The notes beneath the pieces are model-generated. The model had not been told where the DNA came from. It did no database searches and worked only from the letters and a program-made list of their open reading frames with translations. From positions 1 through 31,104 of IMG/VR virus record IMGVR_UViG_3300027833_000158: 31,104 nt of DNA; one strand, given 5' to 3'. Numbering within the stretch: position 1 is the first letter of the stretch; the number at the start of each line of letters is the position of its first letter. This stretch comes from a virus. Made by a program: the position numbers and the translations under genes. Shown here in pieces: positions 13,965 through 21,742 of the stretch.

Positions 13965-14312
13965 CTACTTGTCTAGTACGTCAGATATTTGCTCTATAAG
14001 AGTTTCTTTGTGTAACCTACGGTCTAGTTCAATACCGTGTTGGCGACCAAGTGCTTCTAACTGAACCTTAGTCATCTCTTCTAGAGACTTACCACCAATA
14101 GGTGCTTCAGTCAATACTTGAGGTGTCTTAACAAAATCATTCTTTGGGGGTGCTTCAGTCAATACTTTGGGTGGTACTGGTTGTCCGTGAAATACTGCGA
14201 TTTGTTCTGGAGAAAATCCACCAGATGAATACAATTCACCTGTAGTAGGGTCTTCCCAACCATTTGCAGTTGGAACTGCGTTTTCGCACCATGCGGGAGC
14301 TTTAATTGTCAT
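13965..14312 (-). CDS. virion-type protein with VLTEAP repeats and C-terminal HeH/SAP-like helix pair (115 aa)
   Basis: It begins MTIKAPAWCENAVPTANGW, continues with a G/S-rich segment, and has two copies of VLTEAP (from residues 50 and 66), encoded by an exact 19-bp repeat. The C-terminal LEEMTKVQLEALGRQHGIEL...HKETLIEQI is a helix-extended-helix pair like the HeH/SAP tails of many phage head and tail proteins. Placed next to the small virion-like protein at 14330, it is likely structural. AAGAAGG precedes the ATG. Confidence 0.68.
   Translation of the reverse strand: MTIKAPAWCENAVPTANGWEDPTTGELYSSGGFSPEQIAVFHGQPVPPKVLTEAPPKNDFVKTPQVLTEAPIGGKSLEEMTKVQLEALGRQHGIELDRRLHKETLIEQISDVLDK
14101..14167 (-). 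repeat. two exact 19-bp direct repeats inside the 115-aa gene
   Basis: GGTGCTTCAGTCAATACTT occurs at 14101-14119 and 14149-14167, 48 bp apart and therefore in frame. It encodes the duplicated VLTEAP stretch. The exactness points to a recent duplication or slippage. Confidence 0.85.
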
Positions 14313-14329
14313 AATAATTACCTTCTTGT

Positions 14330-14590
14330 TTAATATGAAAATCCGACTGCGACACCAAGTACTTCGGCATTTGCAGCGAATATTTTATCAGTGGGAGATT
14401 TACGTAATGTTATCTCCGCTTTTGCGTTTAAGGAGATAGTACCTATATCAGTACCATCTGCCTTTTCTAACGTAATTAGACGAATTGTAGTACCACTATT
14501 AAATAGTCTTACTGCACTTGCGTCACCGAAAGTTGATGCTGCACCAGTGGTTGTACCACATGCAGCTTGAGTACCTTGTAATACAATCAT
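14330..14590 (-). CDS. small beta-rich virion-type protein (86 aa)
   Basis: Gly/Thr/Ala-rich start (MIVLQGTQAACGTTTGAAST), then VRLFNSGTTIRLITLEK, IGTISLNAKAEITLRK and SPTDKIFAANAEVLGVAVGF. This looks like a small all-beta domain with a C-terminal KxPTDxIFA motif, found among structural proteins of marine T4-like phages. A GAGGAG site lies in the end of the upstream gene, and its stop overlaps the ATG as TAATG. Role in the particle not known. Confidence 0.72.
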   Translation of the reverse strand: MIVLQGTQAACGTTTGAASTFGDASAVRLFNSGTTIRLITLEKADGTDIGTISLNAKAEITLRKSPTDKIFAANAEVLGVAVGFSY

Positions 14591-15786
14591 TAGGAAACTC
14601 CTCTGTTCTTAGCCATTCTTTGTAAGAACGCTTTTGCCTCAGTAGTTCTGGCATCATGTGGATTCTTTTCTTTCTTTTCAGGGAAAGGATTTTTACCCGC
14701 AAGTTGTGCCCTTGCCATATCAACTAGTGATACAGAACCTTCTTGAGTTGATGTGTCAACTACTACAGCACCTTCTTTGATTTGAGTAGACTTAACAACG
14801 TTCTTGTCACCTACTGCATTGTCTTGAGGACGTTTACCAGATGATGCTTTAGTTGCATCTTCGGCAGACTTAGATTTTGCTTTTGCATCCTCTATACCGT
14901 TTTCAATTTTCTTGTCAGATTTACCCTTATGAGCAGAAGTGAATTCCTTTTCCTTTGAAGACTGTGTAGAGTCAATCTCTTCACCATTATCAGTAGCACC
15001 TTTAACACTTTTCTTTGCAGCAGATTCCCACATCATGTGTAGGTCTGTGATTGCGTCAGCTAGTCCTTTGATTTCTTCGTTAGTAGTACTTTCACCAATC
15101 TTAGAGATTTCCGCAGTCTTGGCATTAGATGCAACTTTCTTCTTGTCATCTTTCTTACCAACTACTTTAGGAACGTCTTTCTTATCTTCGTCTTCGTCAT
15201 CGGACTCTTCTTCACCTTTGTCTTCAGAATCTTTTACTTTATCTTCGTCACCGTCTTTCTTCTTGGCGAATGGATTCTTTTTCTTAGGTTCGTCTTCGTC
15301 TTCAACTTCTTCTTTTGTAGTTACAGAATACTTCTTACCCGAAACAACAAAGGTTTTATCACCGTTTTGTTTTGCAGCATTAAGTGCTTTAGTAAATGCG
15401 TTACCTTCTTCTTTTGCTTTGGCGTTCTTTGCGGGTTTCTTACCACCATCAATCGCATCGTCAGTTGCGGCACGTCTCTTGTGTAGATATTCGTCAGATG
15501 AATCAACGTCACCATCGTTATCGATGTCTTTATCTTTACGGTTTTTGAATTTCTTGTCGTTTGCTTTGTCATCGACAGGGTCAAGTTTCTTCTCTGCGAG
15601 TTGCCAACCTTTTTTCAGGTATTCCTTCTCTTTTGACTTATCGATTACGATTGTCTTACCACCCTTAGAGACCATAGAGTCTTTCTTAGGGTCTTTCATT
15701 TGACGTGCTTCGTCAATTTCTACGCTTTCACCAAGAATGACTTGTCTGTAGGCATCCGATAGTGATTTCATATCTTTAGTTCTCAT
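14590..15786 (-). CDS. long charged protein with EF-hand-like loop, virion/core type (398 aa)
   Basis: Very rich in Lys, Asp, Glu and Ser with little hydrophobic core after the first 70 residues, so probably extended or disordered. MKSLSDAYRQVILGES (from residue 6) is the kind of N-terminus seen on packaged or scaffold proteins of marine T4-like phages. DIDNDGDVDSSDE (87-99) is an EF-hand/dockerin-type calcium loop with Asp at positions 1, 3, 5, 9 and 12. AGGAG before the first ATG supports the start at 15786. Alternative roles: prohead core component or injected protein. No enzyme motif seen. Confidence 0.68.
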   Translation of the reverse strand: MRTKDMKSLSDAYRQVILGESVEIDEARQMKDPKKDSMVSKGGKTIVIDKSKEKEYLKKGWQLAEKKLDPVDDKANDKKFKNRKDKDIDNDGDVDSSDEYLHKRRAATDDAIDGGKKPAKNAKAKEEGNAFTKALNAAKQNGDKTFVVSGKKYSVTTKEEVEDEDEPKKKNPFAKKKDGDEDKVKDSEDKGEEESDDEDEDKKDVPKVVGKKDDKKKVASNAKTAEISKIGESTTNEEIKGLADAITDLHMMWESAAKKSVKGATDNGEEIDSTQSSKEKEFTSAHKGKSDKKIENGIEDAKAKSKSAEDATKASSGKRPQDNAVGDKNVVKSTQIKEGAVVVDTSTQEGSVSLVDMARAQLAGKNPFPEKKEKNPHDARTTEAKAFLQRMAKNRGVS

Positions 15787-15795
15787 GTTGTTCTC

Positions 15796-16110
15796 CTACA
15801 TCCAAAAGAATTTTATTGCACTGGCGATTATCGCAGCACTTATTAAATAAACTACTTTGTTAATGATTGCAACTGTATGTGCATTGGCATCAACCTTTTT
15901 TTCTATTTCGTCTAACTTGTTTGAGAATCTATTCATACGCTCGAAGTTATTGTTGTTATTGATTTCTACTGACATCATTTTCTCTTCGACACGTGCGAGG
16001 GCAATCAACGCTTCTGCAAGTTTGTCTATCTTGTTTTCTATACGGTCAAATCTTGCCATAGAATCTGATTCTATACGTGCAAGTTTGGTCGCTTGTGTTT
16101 CTGCTCTCAT
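15796..16110 (-). CDS. coiled-coil protein with C-terminal membrane anchor (104 aa)
   Basis: About 80 residues of heptad-type helix (ARIESDSMARFDRIENKIDK..., then FERMNRFSNKLDEIEKKVD) precede one membrane segment (about 83-101, IINKVVYLISAAIIASAI). The arrangement is like XhlA-type lysis accessory proteins or membrane tethers of phages. It follows a TATAAATA box at 16142, about 30 bp before the ATG, so late expression is likely. A lysis or assembly role is inferred. Confidence 0.72.
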   Translation of the reverse strand: MRAETQATKLARIESDSMARFDRIENKIDKLAEALIALARVEEKMMSVEINNNNNFERMNRFSNKLDEIEKKVDANAHTVAIINKVVYLISAAIIASAIKFFWM

Positions 16111-16127
16111 CTATTCGTTCCCATTAA

Positions 16128-16814
16128 TCAAGTTATAGTGTTATTTATAAGAGTTTGATTTCTAACTCTATAACTTTCTATCTTATTTTGCCAGTTACTT
16201 GGTACTTTCATACCTAGATATTCACTGACTCTTTTTAATTCTTTCTTAGTATCTTCCTTGTTATTGAAAAATAACTCACAAGGGTCAACTAACAAAAAGT
16301 CTTCTTCCGTGGGTATTGTATCCATCCACATCTCAAACATCTCTGCTTGTGATTCCCATGGTCTATTCCAAAACTGTTCATGAGCAAGAATTCCGTCTTG
16401 AATCATGTTCATACCCGCTTCACGGTCTTCCTCTCTTACCAACTTACACTTTGCGAGTGTCTGTGTATAGTCTAGACTTCTTCTAGTCTTTGAGAGAAAT
16501 ACAATAGTCTTCGTCTCTTCCCAGTCGTTCCAACAATAGTCTGTCCAGAACTCTTGGTTGATTGGAAAACCATACCCATGGTCTAATCTAACATTCCATA
16601 GGTCTTTGTTCCATTCTGGTTTCTGAACTTCTCTGGGATTCCCTCTAGTCACTTCTATTTCATGTGACTGGTAATCTTCCCTTTTCAAAAACCATCTTTC
16701 TGTATCGGGGTTTTGTTCTACTGGTTTAGATGCAATCTCTTTTAGTTCTTGCAACAACCCACCAAAAAACTCTCCACCACCGCCACCACGATAAATTACA
16801 TTAAGTACTTTCAT
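16128..16814 (-). CDS. putative P-loop / sulfotransferase-like protein (228 aa)
   Basis: The N-terminus MKVLNVIYRGGGGGEFFGGLL is a glycine-rich loop after a beta strand, as in the PAPS- or NTP-binding start of sulfotransferase-like proteins. EEDFLLVDPCELFFNNKEDTK (mid C-terminal) and KRVSEYLGM resemble the LxxDPxxLF...FLG tail of that family. The fit is suggestive only: the 3'-phosphate motif is not certain. The end overlaps the late promoter box at 16142. It could modify a host or phage glycan or protein, or be an unrelated P-loop NTPase. Confidence 0.6.
   Translation of the reverse strand: MKVLNVIYRGGGGGEFFGGLLQELKEIASKPVEQNPDTERWFLKREDYQSHEIEVTRGNPREVQKPEWNKDLWNVRLDHGYGFPINQEFWTDYCWNDWEETKTIVFLSKTRRSLDYTQTLAKCKLVREEDREAGMNMIQDGILAHEQFWNRPWESQAEMFEMWMDTIPTEEDFLLVDPCELFFNNKEDTKKELKRVSEYLGMKVPSNWQNKIESYRVRNQTLINNTIT
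16142..16149 (-). promoter_or_regulatory. T4-type late promoter box TATAAATA
   Basis: Exact consensus, embedded in the last codons of the 228-aa gene and about 30 bp before the ATG of the coiled-coil gene, a normal late-promoter distance. Confidence 0.75.
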
Positions 16815-17070
16815 ATATTCTAATCACCAAATCACCTGTGCCTTTAACAACTCGGTGATATTCCATCTTCTGTATACTGTAACTATGTCCTTCTAACAAG
16901 TCAAGTGGTACTTCGTTATCCTTCTGTAAACACCATCCATGACCTTCCAGTACATGTACACTTCTATCTTTTAAATCTCTGTGCCAGATTAAATCTTCTT
17001 CTTTGACATTTTCCCTAAAAACCCTTATCTTACCATTACTACACTTCAACTCAGTATAAGGTTTTACCAA
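16801..17070 (-). CDS. small cupin-like protein (89 aa)
   Basis: HVLEGHGWCLQKDNEVPLDLLEGHSYSIQKMEYHRVVKGTG reads like one cupin half: G-x-G-W, an L-x-x-G-x turn, and H-R-V at the end. Small cupin-like proteins are common in marine phages, but most lack an assigned role. Only scattered histidines are visible, so a metal-centred active site is not claimed. It overlaps both neighbours by a few bases and so belongs to the same late run. Confidence 0.65.
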   Translation of the reverse strand: MVKPYTELKCSNGKIRVFRENVKEEDLIWHRDLKDRSVHVLEGHGWCLQKDNEVPLDLLEGHSYSIQKMEYHRVVKGTGDLVIRIYEST

Positions 17071-17804
17071 AAGAAATTTCCTCCACCACTCAATCCTAAT
17101 TGTTTAGCATATCTAGGCAATCTACATGCCCAGTATCCCGCTTTTGTTTTGTCTGTCTTATTTGCACAATCATGTCTTGCGGCAAATGACTTACGTGCCT
17201 TCGGGTCATTCAACTTGACTTTGAGTCCAGTGGTGTCACCCCAAGATACTTTTTTGATATTACCAGAAGAGGGGTCTTTGACATACACATAGTATTTCTT
17301 TGGCCCACCCGCTTTTGGTTTGTTTAGTTCTGGTTGTTTCTCCTCTTCGAAGATACAATCTAGTGCAACATTCTCATTATTAAAACGTGCGAATTTACCA
17401 AGGTCACCTTCCATGATTTCCACTTCGTGTGGTTCAATCATTACGTTACCTTTTTCCCACTCTTCTCGAATGTCTCTCCAGTATTTAAAATACGCTTCTG
17501 AACCTACTCTGTAAAGATTACTCTCTACTAATCCAGATTCTTGTCCACATTTACAGTGGTCTCCGAATGTCTTCATTTCTGTCCTCAATCTAGGTTCTCT
17601 TCTGTTATACTTTTGTGATACAATAGAGAGATTAGATTTGTCATTATTTAATGGGTCATTGTCCTTATGATGAACATCTTTCTCATCTGTAAGTTCTTTT
17701 CTTCCCTTTAACATTTTACGAGCGGCATTACGTGCAGCACGTCTTTTCTTTTGGTCAGGGCGAGAATGATAATTCTCATATTCCTTTTTATAATTTCTAG
17801 GCAT
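17064..17804 (-). CDS. HNH-type protein with C-terminal phage domain (246 aa)
   Basis: Residues about 40-72 carry DVHHKDNDPLNNDKSNLSIVS followed by QKYNRREPR, the HNH nuclease core (His-His ... Asn ... Asn-Leu). A central Cys pair (HCKCG) and a C-terminal domain with KKYYVYVKDPSSG, KSFAARHDC and YWACRLPRYAKQLGLSGGG follow. The C-terminal block resembles one found on many T4-like marine phage proteins, often at the end of structural or packaged proteins. A nuclease joined to such a tail could act on DNA during packaging or after injection, or be a homing-type endonuclease. Function not established. Confidence 0.72.
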   Translation of the reverse strand: MPRNYKKEYENYHSRPDQKKRRAARNAARKMLKGRKELTDEKDVHHKDNDPLNNDKSNLSIVSQKYNRREPRLRTEMKTFGDHCKCGQESGLVESNLYRVGSEAYFKYWRDIREEWEKGNVMIEPHEVEIMEGDLGKFARFNNENVALDCIFEEEKQPELNKPKAGGPKKYYVYVKDPSSGNIKKVSWGDTTGLKVKLNDPKARKSFAARHDCANKTDKTKAGYWACRLPRYAKQLGLSGGGNFFW

Positions 17805-17805
17805 A

Positions 17806-18060
17806 TTATTTAATCGGCACTAGTGCCACTCTACCCTTTTGTTGTTTGGTCTTATCTAATTTATATCTTACAAACTTTGCAATACCATTCACAAAGTCCA
17901 TTTTGTTATGACGAATGTTATTTTGCATTTTCTTTTTTAAGTCTCCTAGAACTATATCTAGGGCGTGGTCATCTCCAGTAACTAACATACTCTTTTCTTC
18001 AAGTTCATGAAGACGTTTTTCTTCTTCATAGATTGTGGAGAATGTACTGAACTTTTTCAT
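17806..18060 (-). CDS. small protein with capsid-targeting-like start (84 aa)
   Basis: The N-terminus MKKFSTFSTIYEEEKRLHEL fits the aromatic-then-acidic pattern of the packaged-protein set described in the findings. After it come a helical, basic middle (LKKKMQNNIRHNK) and a KTKQQKGRVALVPIK tail. No domain is recognised. The start directly abuts the stop of the upstream 69-aa gene with no gap. Confidence 0.68.
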   Translation of the reverse strand: MKKFSTFSTIYEEEKRLHELEEKSMLVTGDDHALDIVLGDLKKKMQNNIRHNKMDFVNGIAKFVRYKLDKTKQQKGRVALVPIK

Positions 18061-18270
18061 CTAACCAAACTTAGCTGCGAATTTTTTTAATGGAAGGGTA
18101 TCAAATGCACCAAATTCATCTTCAACTCTATACGCTAATTTACCACCCATAATTACTGGTTTTGCACTATACAATTTACCATCTTTCGCTCTTATATTCG
18201 ATACTTCAGACCCATATAAAGAGAGTCCTTTCATCTTCTTTGCTTCCATGAATGTTGCTAAATCTTTCAT
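18061..18270 (-). CDS. small protein with capsid-targeting-like start (69 aa)
   Basis: It begins MKDLATFMEAKKMKGLSLYG; the aliphatic/aromatic pattern ending in Glu9 matches the shared start motif. The rest (IRAKDGKLYSAKPVIMGGKLAYRVEDEFG) looks like a small beta-barrel-like domain with hydrophobic alternation. ATGA overlap with the 400-aa gene upstream. Function unknown. Confidence 0.7.
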   Translation of the reverse strand: MKDLATFMEAKKMKGLSLYGSEVSNIRAKDGKLYSAKPVIMGGKLAYRVEDEFGAFDTLPLKKFAAKFG

Positions 18271-19469
18271 TTGCCTAACCTCTTTAAAAGTGCTTGAATA
18301 CTTCTCAAGTCTTTTGATATTACTTTCTGGAACTTTTGTTTGTCAGATGGTTTCTTCAGTATGTCAAACAACTTGGCAATTTTCTTTGCATCGTCTTGTG
18401 AAATCTTACCTTTCTTACCACCTTCAAACTCAATCGCTCCACCTTTAGGTAGGTCAGATGCTTTACGGATTTGCATTAGTACATTCTTAGATGCAGCTTT
18501 ACGGTCATCGTCATTCGCTTCAATGTCATCATCCGCAGAGTCTTTTCCTTGTTTAGGCATATCTTTCATTGCATCACGTCTTGCACGGAAGTTTTCCATG
18601 AACAAAGTTACTTCAAGAAGTTTCTTTGCTTTTGTACGGTCATGCCACTTGAAGGTATACTTCTTAGTGTTACCACGTTCCATTGCTTGAACTACATATC
18701 CAGTAGGAGTAATCTTAATGATTTTACCTTGTAACTTATCACCACGTTCTGTCTCGTAGAAATCGATTTCTGTACCAACTTTGATTGAACCCTTAGTCTC
18801 AGTACCCATACCTTTACGTGCAAGAGTTCTGTAATTCTCATGTAAAAGGTCTAGTGCTTCTTCGTGTATGTCATCTGTATACCCTTCCTCAATGTTTTTT
18901 ACTAACCAATCATCGAAATCATCTGGGTCATCACCGATATTATCGTTGTCCATTGCAAATTTCATTAATTCTTTTTCTACATTAGACGGTAAATCTTTGT
19001 TACGCTTATTGAATGCATCAATATGACGTTTGTGTTTCTTTTTGAGTTGTGCAAGATTTGCTTCTTCAAGTTCAACAGACTCTTTAATGCCGTTTTTCTT
19101 TCTCCATATAAGAACAGTTTGTGCATCATTGATTTGGTCAGCGTAGTTTCCTTTACCCTGTGTGTTTTTCTTATTGGAAGGATTTGCTTTCATTGCATCC
19201 TTTGAATCTTTTTGGATGTATTCCAATGATGCTTTTGGTAAATCCCAAAAACGAACATTTTCTATGTTTGAACCACCTCGTGGTTTACCATCACCCATAC
19301 TCCACTTTACGGCTTCATCAAGTTCAGGTTTCTCGTGAGTGTAACCCTTCTTCTTCAGACGTTCATGGTCTTCAGGTTTCTCTGCCTTCTCTTCTGCACC
19401 CGTCTCAGGATGATACATCATATGCGGTTCGAAGTCTTTCCCTTCAAGTAATTGTTTTATTGTTTTCAT
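18267..19469 (-). CDS. large charged capsid-targeted-type protein (400 aa)
   Basis: Begins MKTIKQLLEGKDFEPHMMYH, with LLE at 7-9 giving an (I/L)xE site. There are long Lys/Asp/Glu-rich stretches, a small beta-barrel-like segment (KVGTEIDFYETERGDKL, then IIKITPTGYVVQAM) and a C-terminal helical region ending in a basic tail. Composition fits a flexible core, scaffold or injected protein. It starts at TAATG over the stop of the DUF5824-like gene. No enzyme motif visible. Confidence 0.72.
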   Translation of the reverse strand: MKTIKQLLEGKDFEPHMMYHPETGAEEKAEKPEDHERLKKKGYTHEKPELDEAVKWSMGDGKPRGGSNIENVRFWDLPKASLEYIQKDSKDAMKANPSNKKNTQGKGNYADQINDAQTVLIWRKKNGIKESVELEEANLAQLKKKHKRHIDAFNKRNKDLPSNVEKELMKFAMDNDNIGDDPDDFDDWLVKNIEEGYTDDIHEEALDLLHENYRTLARKGMGTETKGSIKVGTEIDFYETERGDKLQGKIIKITPTGYVVQAMERGNTKKYTFKWHDRTKAKKLLEVTLFMENFRARRDAMKDMPKQGKDSADDDIEANDDDRKAASKNVLMQIRKASDLPKGGAIEFEGGKKGKISQDDAKKIAKLFDILKKPSDKQKFQKVISKDLRSIQALLKRLGK

Positions 19470-19696
19470 TACACTAAATCCTTATCGTGGTTCAGACCAC
19501 CTTTTTTCTTTTTTACTATGAACGCATTAACTCGTGCGTATCCCCATTGTTGTGGTGTAGTGCCTGGCCTATGACCAGTCTTCCATGCGGCAACTCCACG
19601 ATTATAAACCTTTCTTAATGTATCAACAGAGATACCAGACTTTTTGGACTTATCTGCTAATGCACCTTCTTCTATATGTTGACAAAATTTATTCAT
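19469..19696 (-). CDS. DUF5824-like small phage protein (75 aa)
   Basis: MNKFCQHIEEGALADKSKKS is followed by GISVDTLRKVYNRGVAAWKTGHRPGTTPQQWGYARVNAFI, the block I associate with DUF5824 (GIS-x-x-x-LxxVYxRGxAAWxTGHRPG...WAxARVN). The domain is widespread in T4-like phages and is likely a structural or packaged accessory; it also occurs joined to larger proteins. It overlaps the nucleotidyltransferase gene as ATGA. Confidence 0.8.
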   Translation of the reverse strand: MNKFCQHIEEGALADKSKKSGISVDTLRKVYNRGVAAWKTGHRPGTTPQQWGYARVNAFIVKKKKGGLNHDKDLV

Positions 19697-21363
19697 TTAG
19701 TCTCCAAGTTTTTTGCTTTAGCTCTGGCAAGTCTTGCACGGTCAAGAAGTCCATCATGTTTCTTCTTGTCTCGTTCCTTCTCTGATTTGATTCTTTCTTT
19801 TGCATTTGCAACTGCATCTTCTTCCATCGGAGTATCTTTCTTGTACTTCTTCAGTAACTTATCAGTACCCTCTTCTCCTGCACCACATGTTTCCTCATAT
19901 TTGAGTTCTGGGTCAGGGGATTTAAATGCTTTCTTACGCATTATTGTTTTGTTAACAACTTCGAACTCACCGTTCTTCCAGTTAATAACTACAGGTAGGT
20001 TCAGGTCAGACTGCATATCCTTGAGGATTGCTTCTCTGTTACCCATCTTTTTAATCTTTTTACCTTTGTTCTGTGCCATTTTCTTGAATAGACGTTGTAA
20101 CTCTGCAATAGTAATTGCGGGTTTGTTACGTTTGTCATTCATACGGTCAGCAAAATGACGTGTAAATTCGATGTCAACATCAAACTTGTTCAGTAGTCGG
20201 TCAGCAAATTTCTCAAGGTCTTGGAGTTCTTTCTGGGAAACATCTTCTTTGACGCAGTCAGGGACAACCTTACCACCTTTCTTCTTCACACCTACTGCTT
20301 TGTACCCATCCCAACAGTCTTCATCATACATATCTTTGAATGCTTTGGTGTACTTGGATGGTTTAGTCTTTGCGGTCTTATCGCCAGGCGCTGGCTTATA
20401 TGCAGATTCATCATCGTCTGCTTTCTTACCATGTTTCTTGAAGTGTGCATCACGCTTATCTTTGGTAGACTTTTCTAGTCCCTTGTGATACTTAGCGGGT
20501 TGAGTACCCTTTTTGTCTTTGATGTCAGGGTCTTGTGCAGATTTCTTTTCTATTAATTCTACTGCATCCAACCACTTACGCATCTTTCTGTCACCACATT
20601 CTACGATGACATAGTTTGCTCCAAGGACTGTAATGATACCGACCTCTTCGCTTTCTTTAACAACAACAGTATCACCAAGTTCAAATAACATACCCTTAAC
20701 GAACTTTTCTCTTGTTTCTGAAAGATGACCCATTTCAATATGACGTTTGAAAGATGTCTCTTCCTTGAGACCTAACCCTTTCCTTACATCATTGAACAAC
20801 TTACGTGTATCACGGTCAGACATTCCAGATGGAACACCTTGAGTAAACGCTTGATAATCATTGTCCTTTGCGTTCGCACGTTGTTTAGATGCGGACATTC
20901 CTTCCACACCTTCTGCGTCTGGGTCTCTCCTTCCCGCAGATACAACATTGATTGATTCAAAGTTATAGAACCCATGACGTGCTTTCTTACCGTTGTATTT
21001 GTTCAATAATACGTCAAACTCACGGAGACGGTCTTCACCGACCACCATGGTTATTTTCTTGTATCCTGCATCGTACAATTTAGTAGAGATGTCGAATACA
21101 TTCTTCACACCCTTGTCAACCATAATGTTACGACCATGTTTTGGTAACATCTTACGTAGGTGTTTTACCTTGTCAGAATATGATAGTGGGTCTTTTGGGC
21201 CAGTTGATTGGGACACATAGACTTTATAGTCCGCACCCTTTGCTTTTTTTGCAATAGTATCTAATACTTTACCGTGACCGATAGTAGGTGGATTCATTCT
21301 ACCAAATGTAAAATAAACTTCCTTTGCCTCTTCGACTAGGTATGATTTAAAATCTTTAATCAC
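19693..21363 (-). CDS. HxGH nucleotidyltransferase (NMN adenylyltransferase/cytidylyltransferase-like) with capsid-targeting-like start (556 aa)
   Basis: I choose the GTG at 21363 (MIKDFKSYLVEEAKEV) over an in-frame ATG at 21396: an AGAGGA site sits at the right distance and the resulting N-terminus matches the shared packaged-protein motif. VYFTFGRMNPPTIGH (16-30) is the HxGH-type nucleotide-binding loop, VVGEDRLREF and EGMSASKQR (a KMSKS/ISSTxxR-like element) follow, all within the first 190 residues. The remaining 360 residues are Lys/Asp-rich, with a cysteine-flanked segment (DEDCWDGYKAVG) and a C-terminal basic helix. Such enzymes transfer AMP or CMP to NMN, phospho-alcohols or similar. 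Substrate not readable. Confidence 0.82.
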   Translation of the reverse strand: MIKDFKSYLVEEAKEVYFTFGRMNPPTIGHGKVLDTIAKKAKGADYKVYVSQSTGPKDPLSYSDKVKHLRKMLPKHGRNIMVDKGVKNVFDISTKLYDAGYKKITMVVGEDRLREFDVLLNKYNGKKARHGFYNFESINVVSAGRRDPDAEGVEGMSASKQRANAKDNDYQAFTQGVPSGMSDRDTRKLFNDVRKGLGLKEETSFKRHIEMGHLSETREKFVKGMLFELGDTVVVKESEEVGIITVLGANYVIVECGDRKMRKWLDAVELIEKKSAQDPDIKDKKGTQPAKYHKGLEKSTKDKRDAHFKKHGKKADDDESAYKPAPGDKTAKTKPSKYTKAFKDMYDEDCWDGYKAVGVKKKGGKVVPDCVKEDVSQKELQDLEKFADRLLNKFDVDIEFTRHFADRMNDKRNKPAITIAELQRLFKKMAQNKGKKIKKMGNREAILKDMQSDLNLPVVINWKNGEFEVVNKTIMRKKAFKSPDPELKYEETCGAGEEGTDKLLKKYKKDTPMEEDAVANAKERIKSEKERDKKKHDGLLDRARLARAKAKNLETK

Positions 21364-21739
21364 TTTTTTTAGTTCCTCTCTTCCTTTCCAATTCACCTTT
21401 ACGAACGGCAGGAAGTAATTTCTTTGCGAGTTTTTGTATCTTAGGTTTCATCTTATCTAGGCGTTTCTCAATTGACGCTCTACGACCCATAGATAAGTCG
21501 CCCTTGTCGGCACCCTTAGTGATTTTCTTGAGGAAGGTATTACGTGCTTGTTTCATTGCACGTTTCTTTATTGTGTCCATAGACGCAACTTTACGGGCAG
21601 CACGTTTGCGACCCATAGCAATTTTTGCTTTATTTTTCTTGAGCGAACGTGCCAGTTTCATACGTTGTTGCATGTTCAACGCTTCGTCTGGTTGCTCTAG
21701 AATTTTTAAGAATTCTTTTAGTCCTATTGGTTTGGACAT
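21356..21739 (-). CDS. highly basic DNA-binding-type protein with capsid-targeting-like start (127 aa)
   Basis: GLKEFLKILEQ near the N-terminus gives the (I/L)xE motif. The remainder is nearly all Lys, Arg and Ala helices (MKLARSLKKNKAKIAMGRKRAARK and similar), with repeats of KRA/KKA. It is probably a packaged, histone-like DNA-binding protein, and similar proteins accompany this cluster in marine T4-like phages. AGAGGT precedes the ATG. The last 8 bases overlap the GTG start of the nucleotidyltransferase. Confidence 0.78.
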   Translation of the reverse strand: MSKPIGLKEFLKILEQPDEALNMQQRMKLARSLKKNKAKIAMGRKRAARKVASMDTIKKRAMKQARNTFLKKITKGADKGDLSMGRRASIEKRLDKMKPKIQKLAKKLLPAVRKGELERKRGTKKSD

Positions 21740-21742
21740 AGT

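Noticed and set aside
14939-15703. Plus-strand open frame of 254 codons
   Set aside because: It mirrors the low-complexity Lys/Asp/Glu-rich minus-strand gene at 14590-15786 and encodes only Ser/Phe/Leu repeats, with no ribosome site and no plus-strand neighbours.
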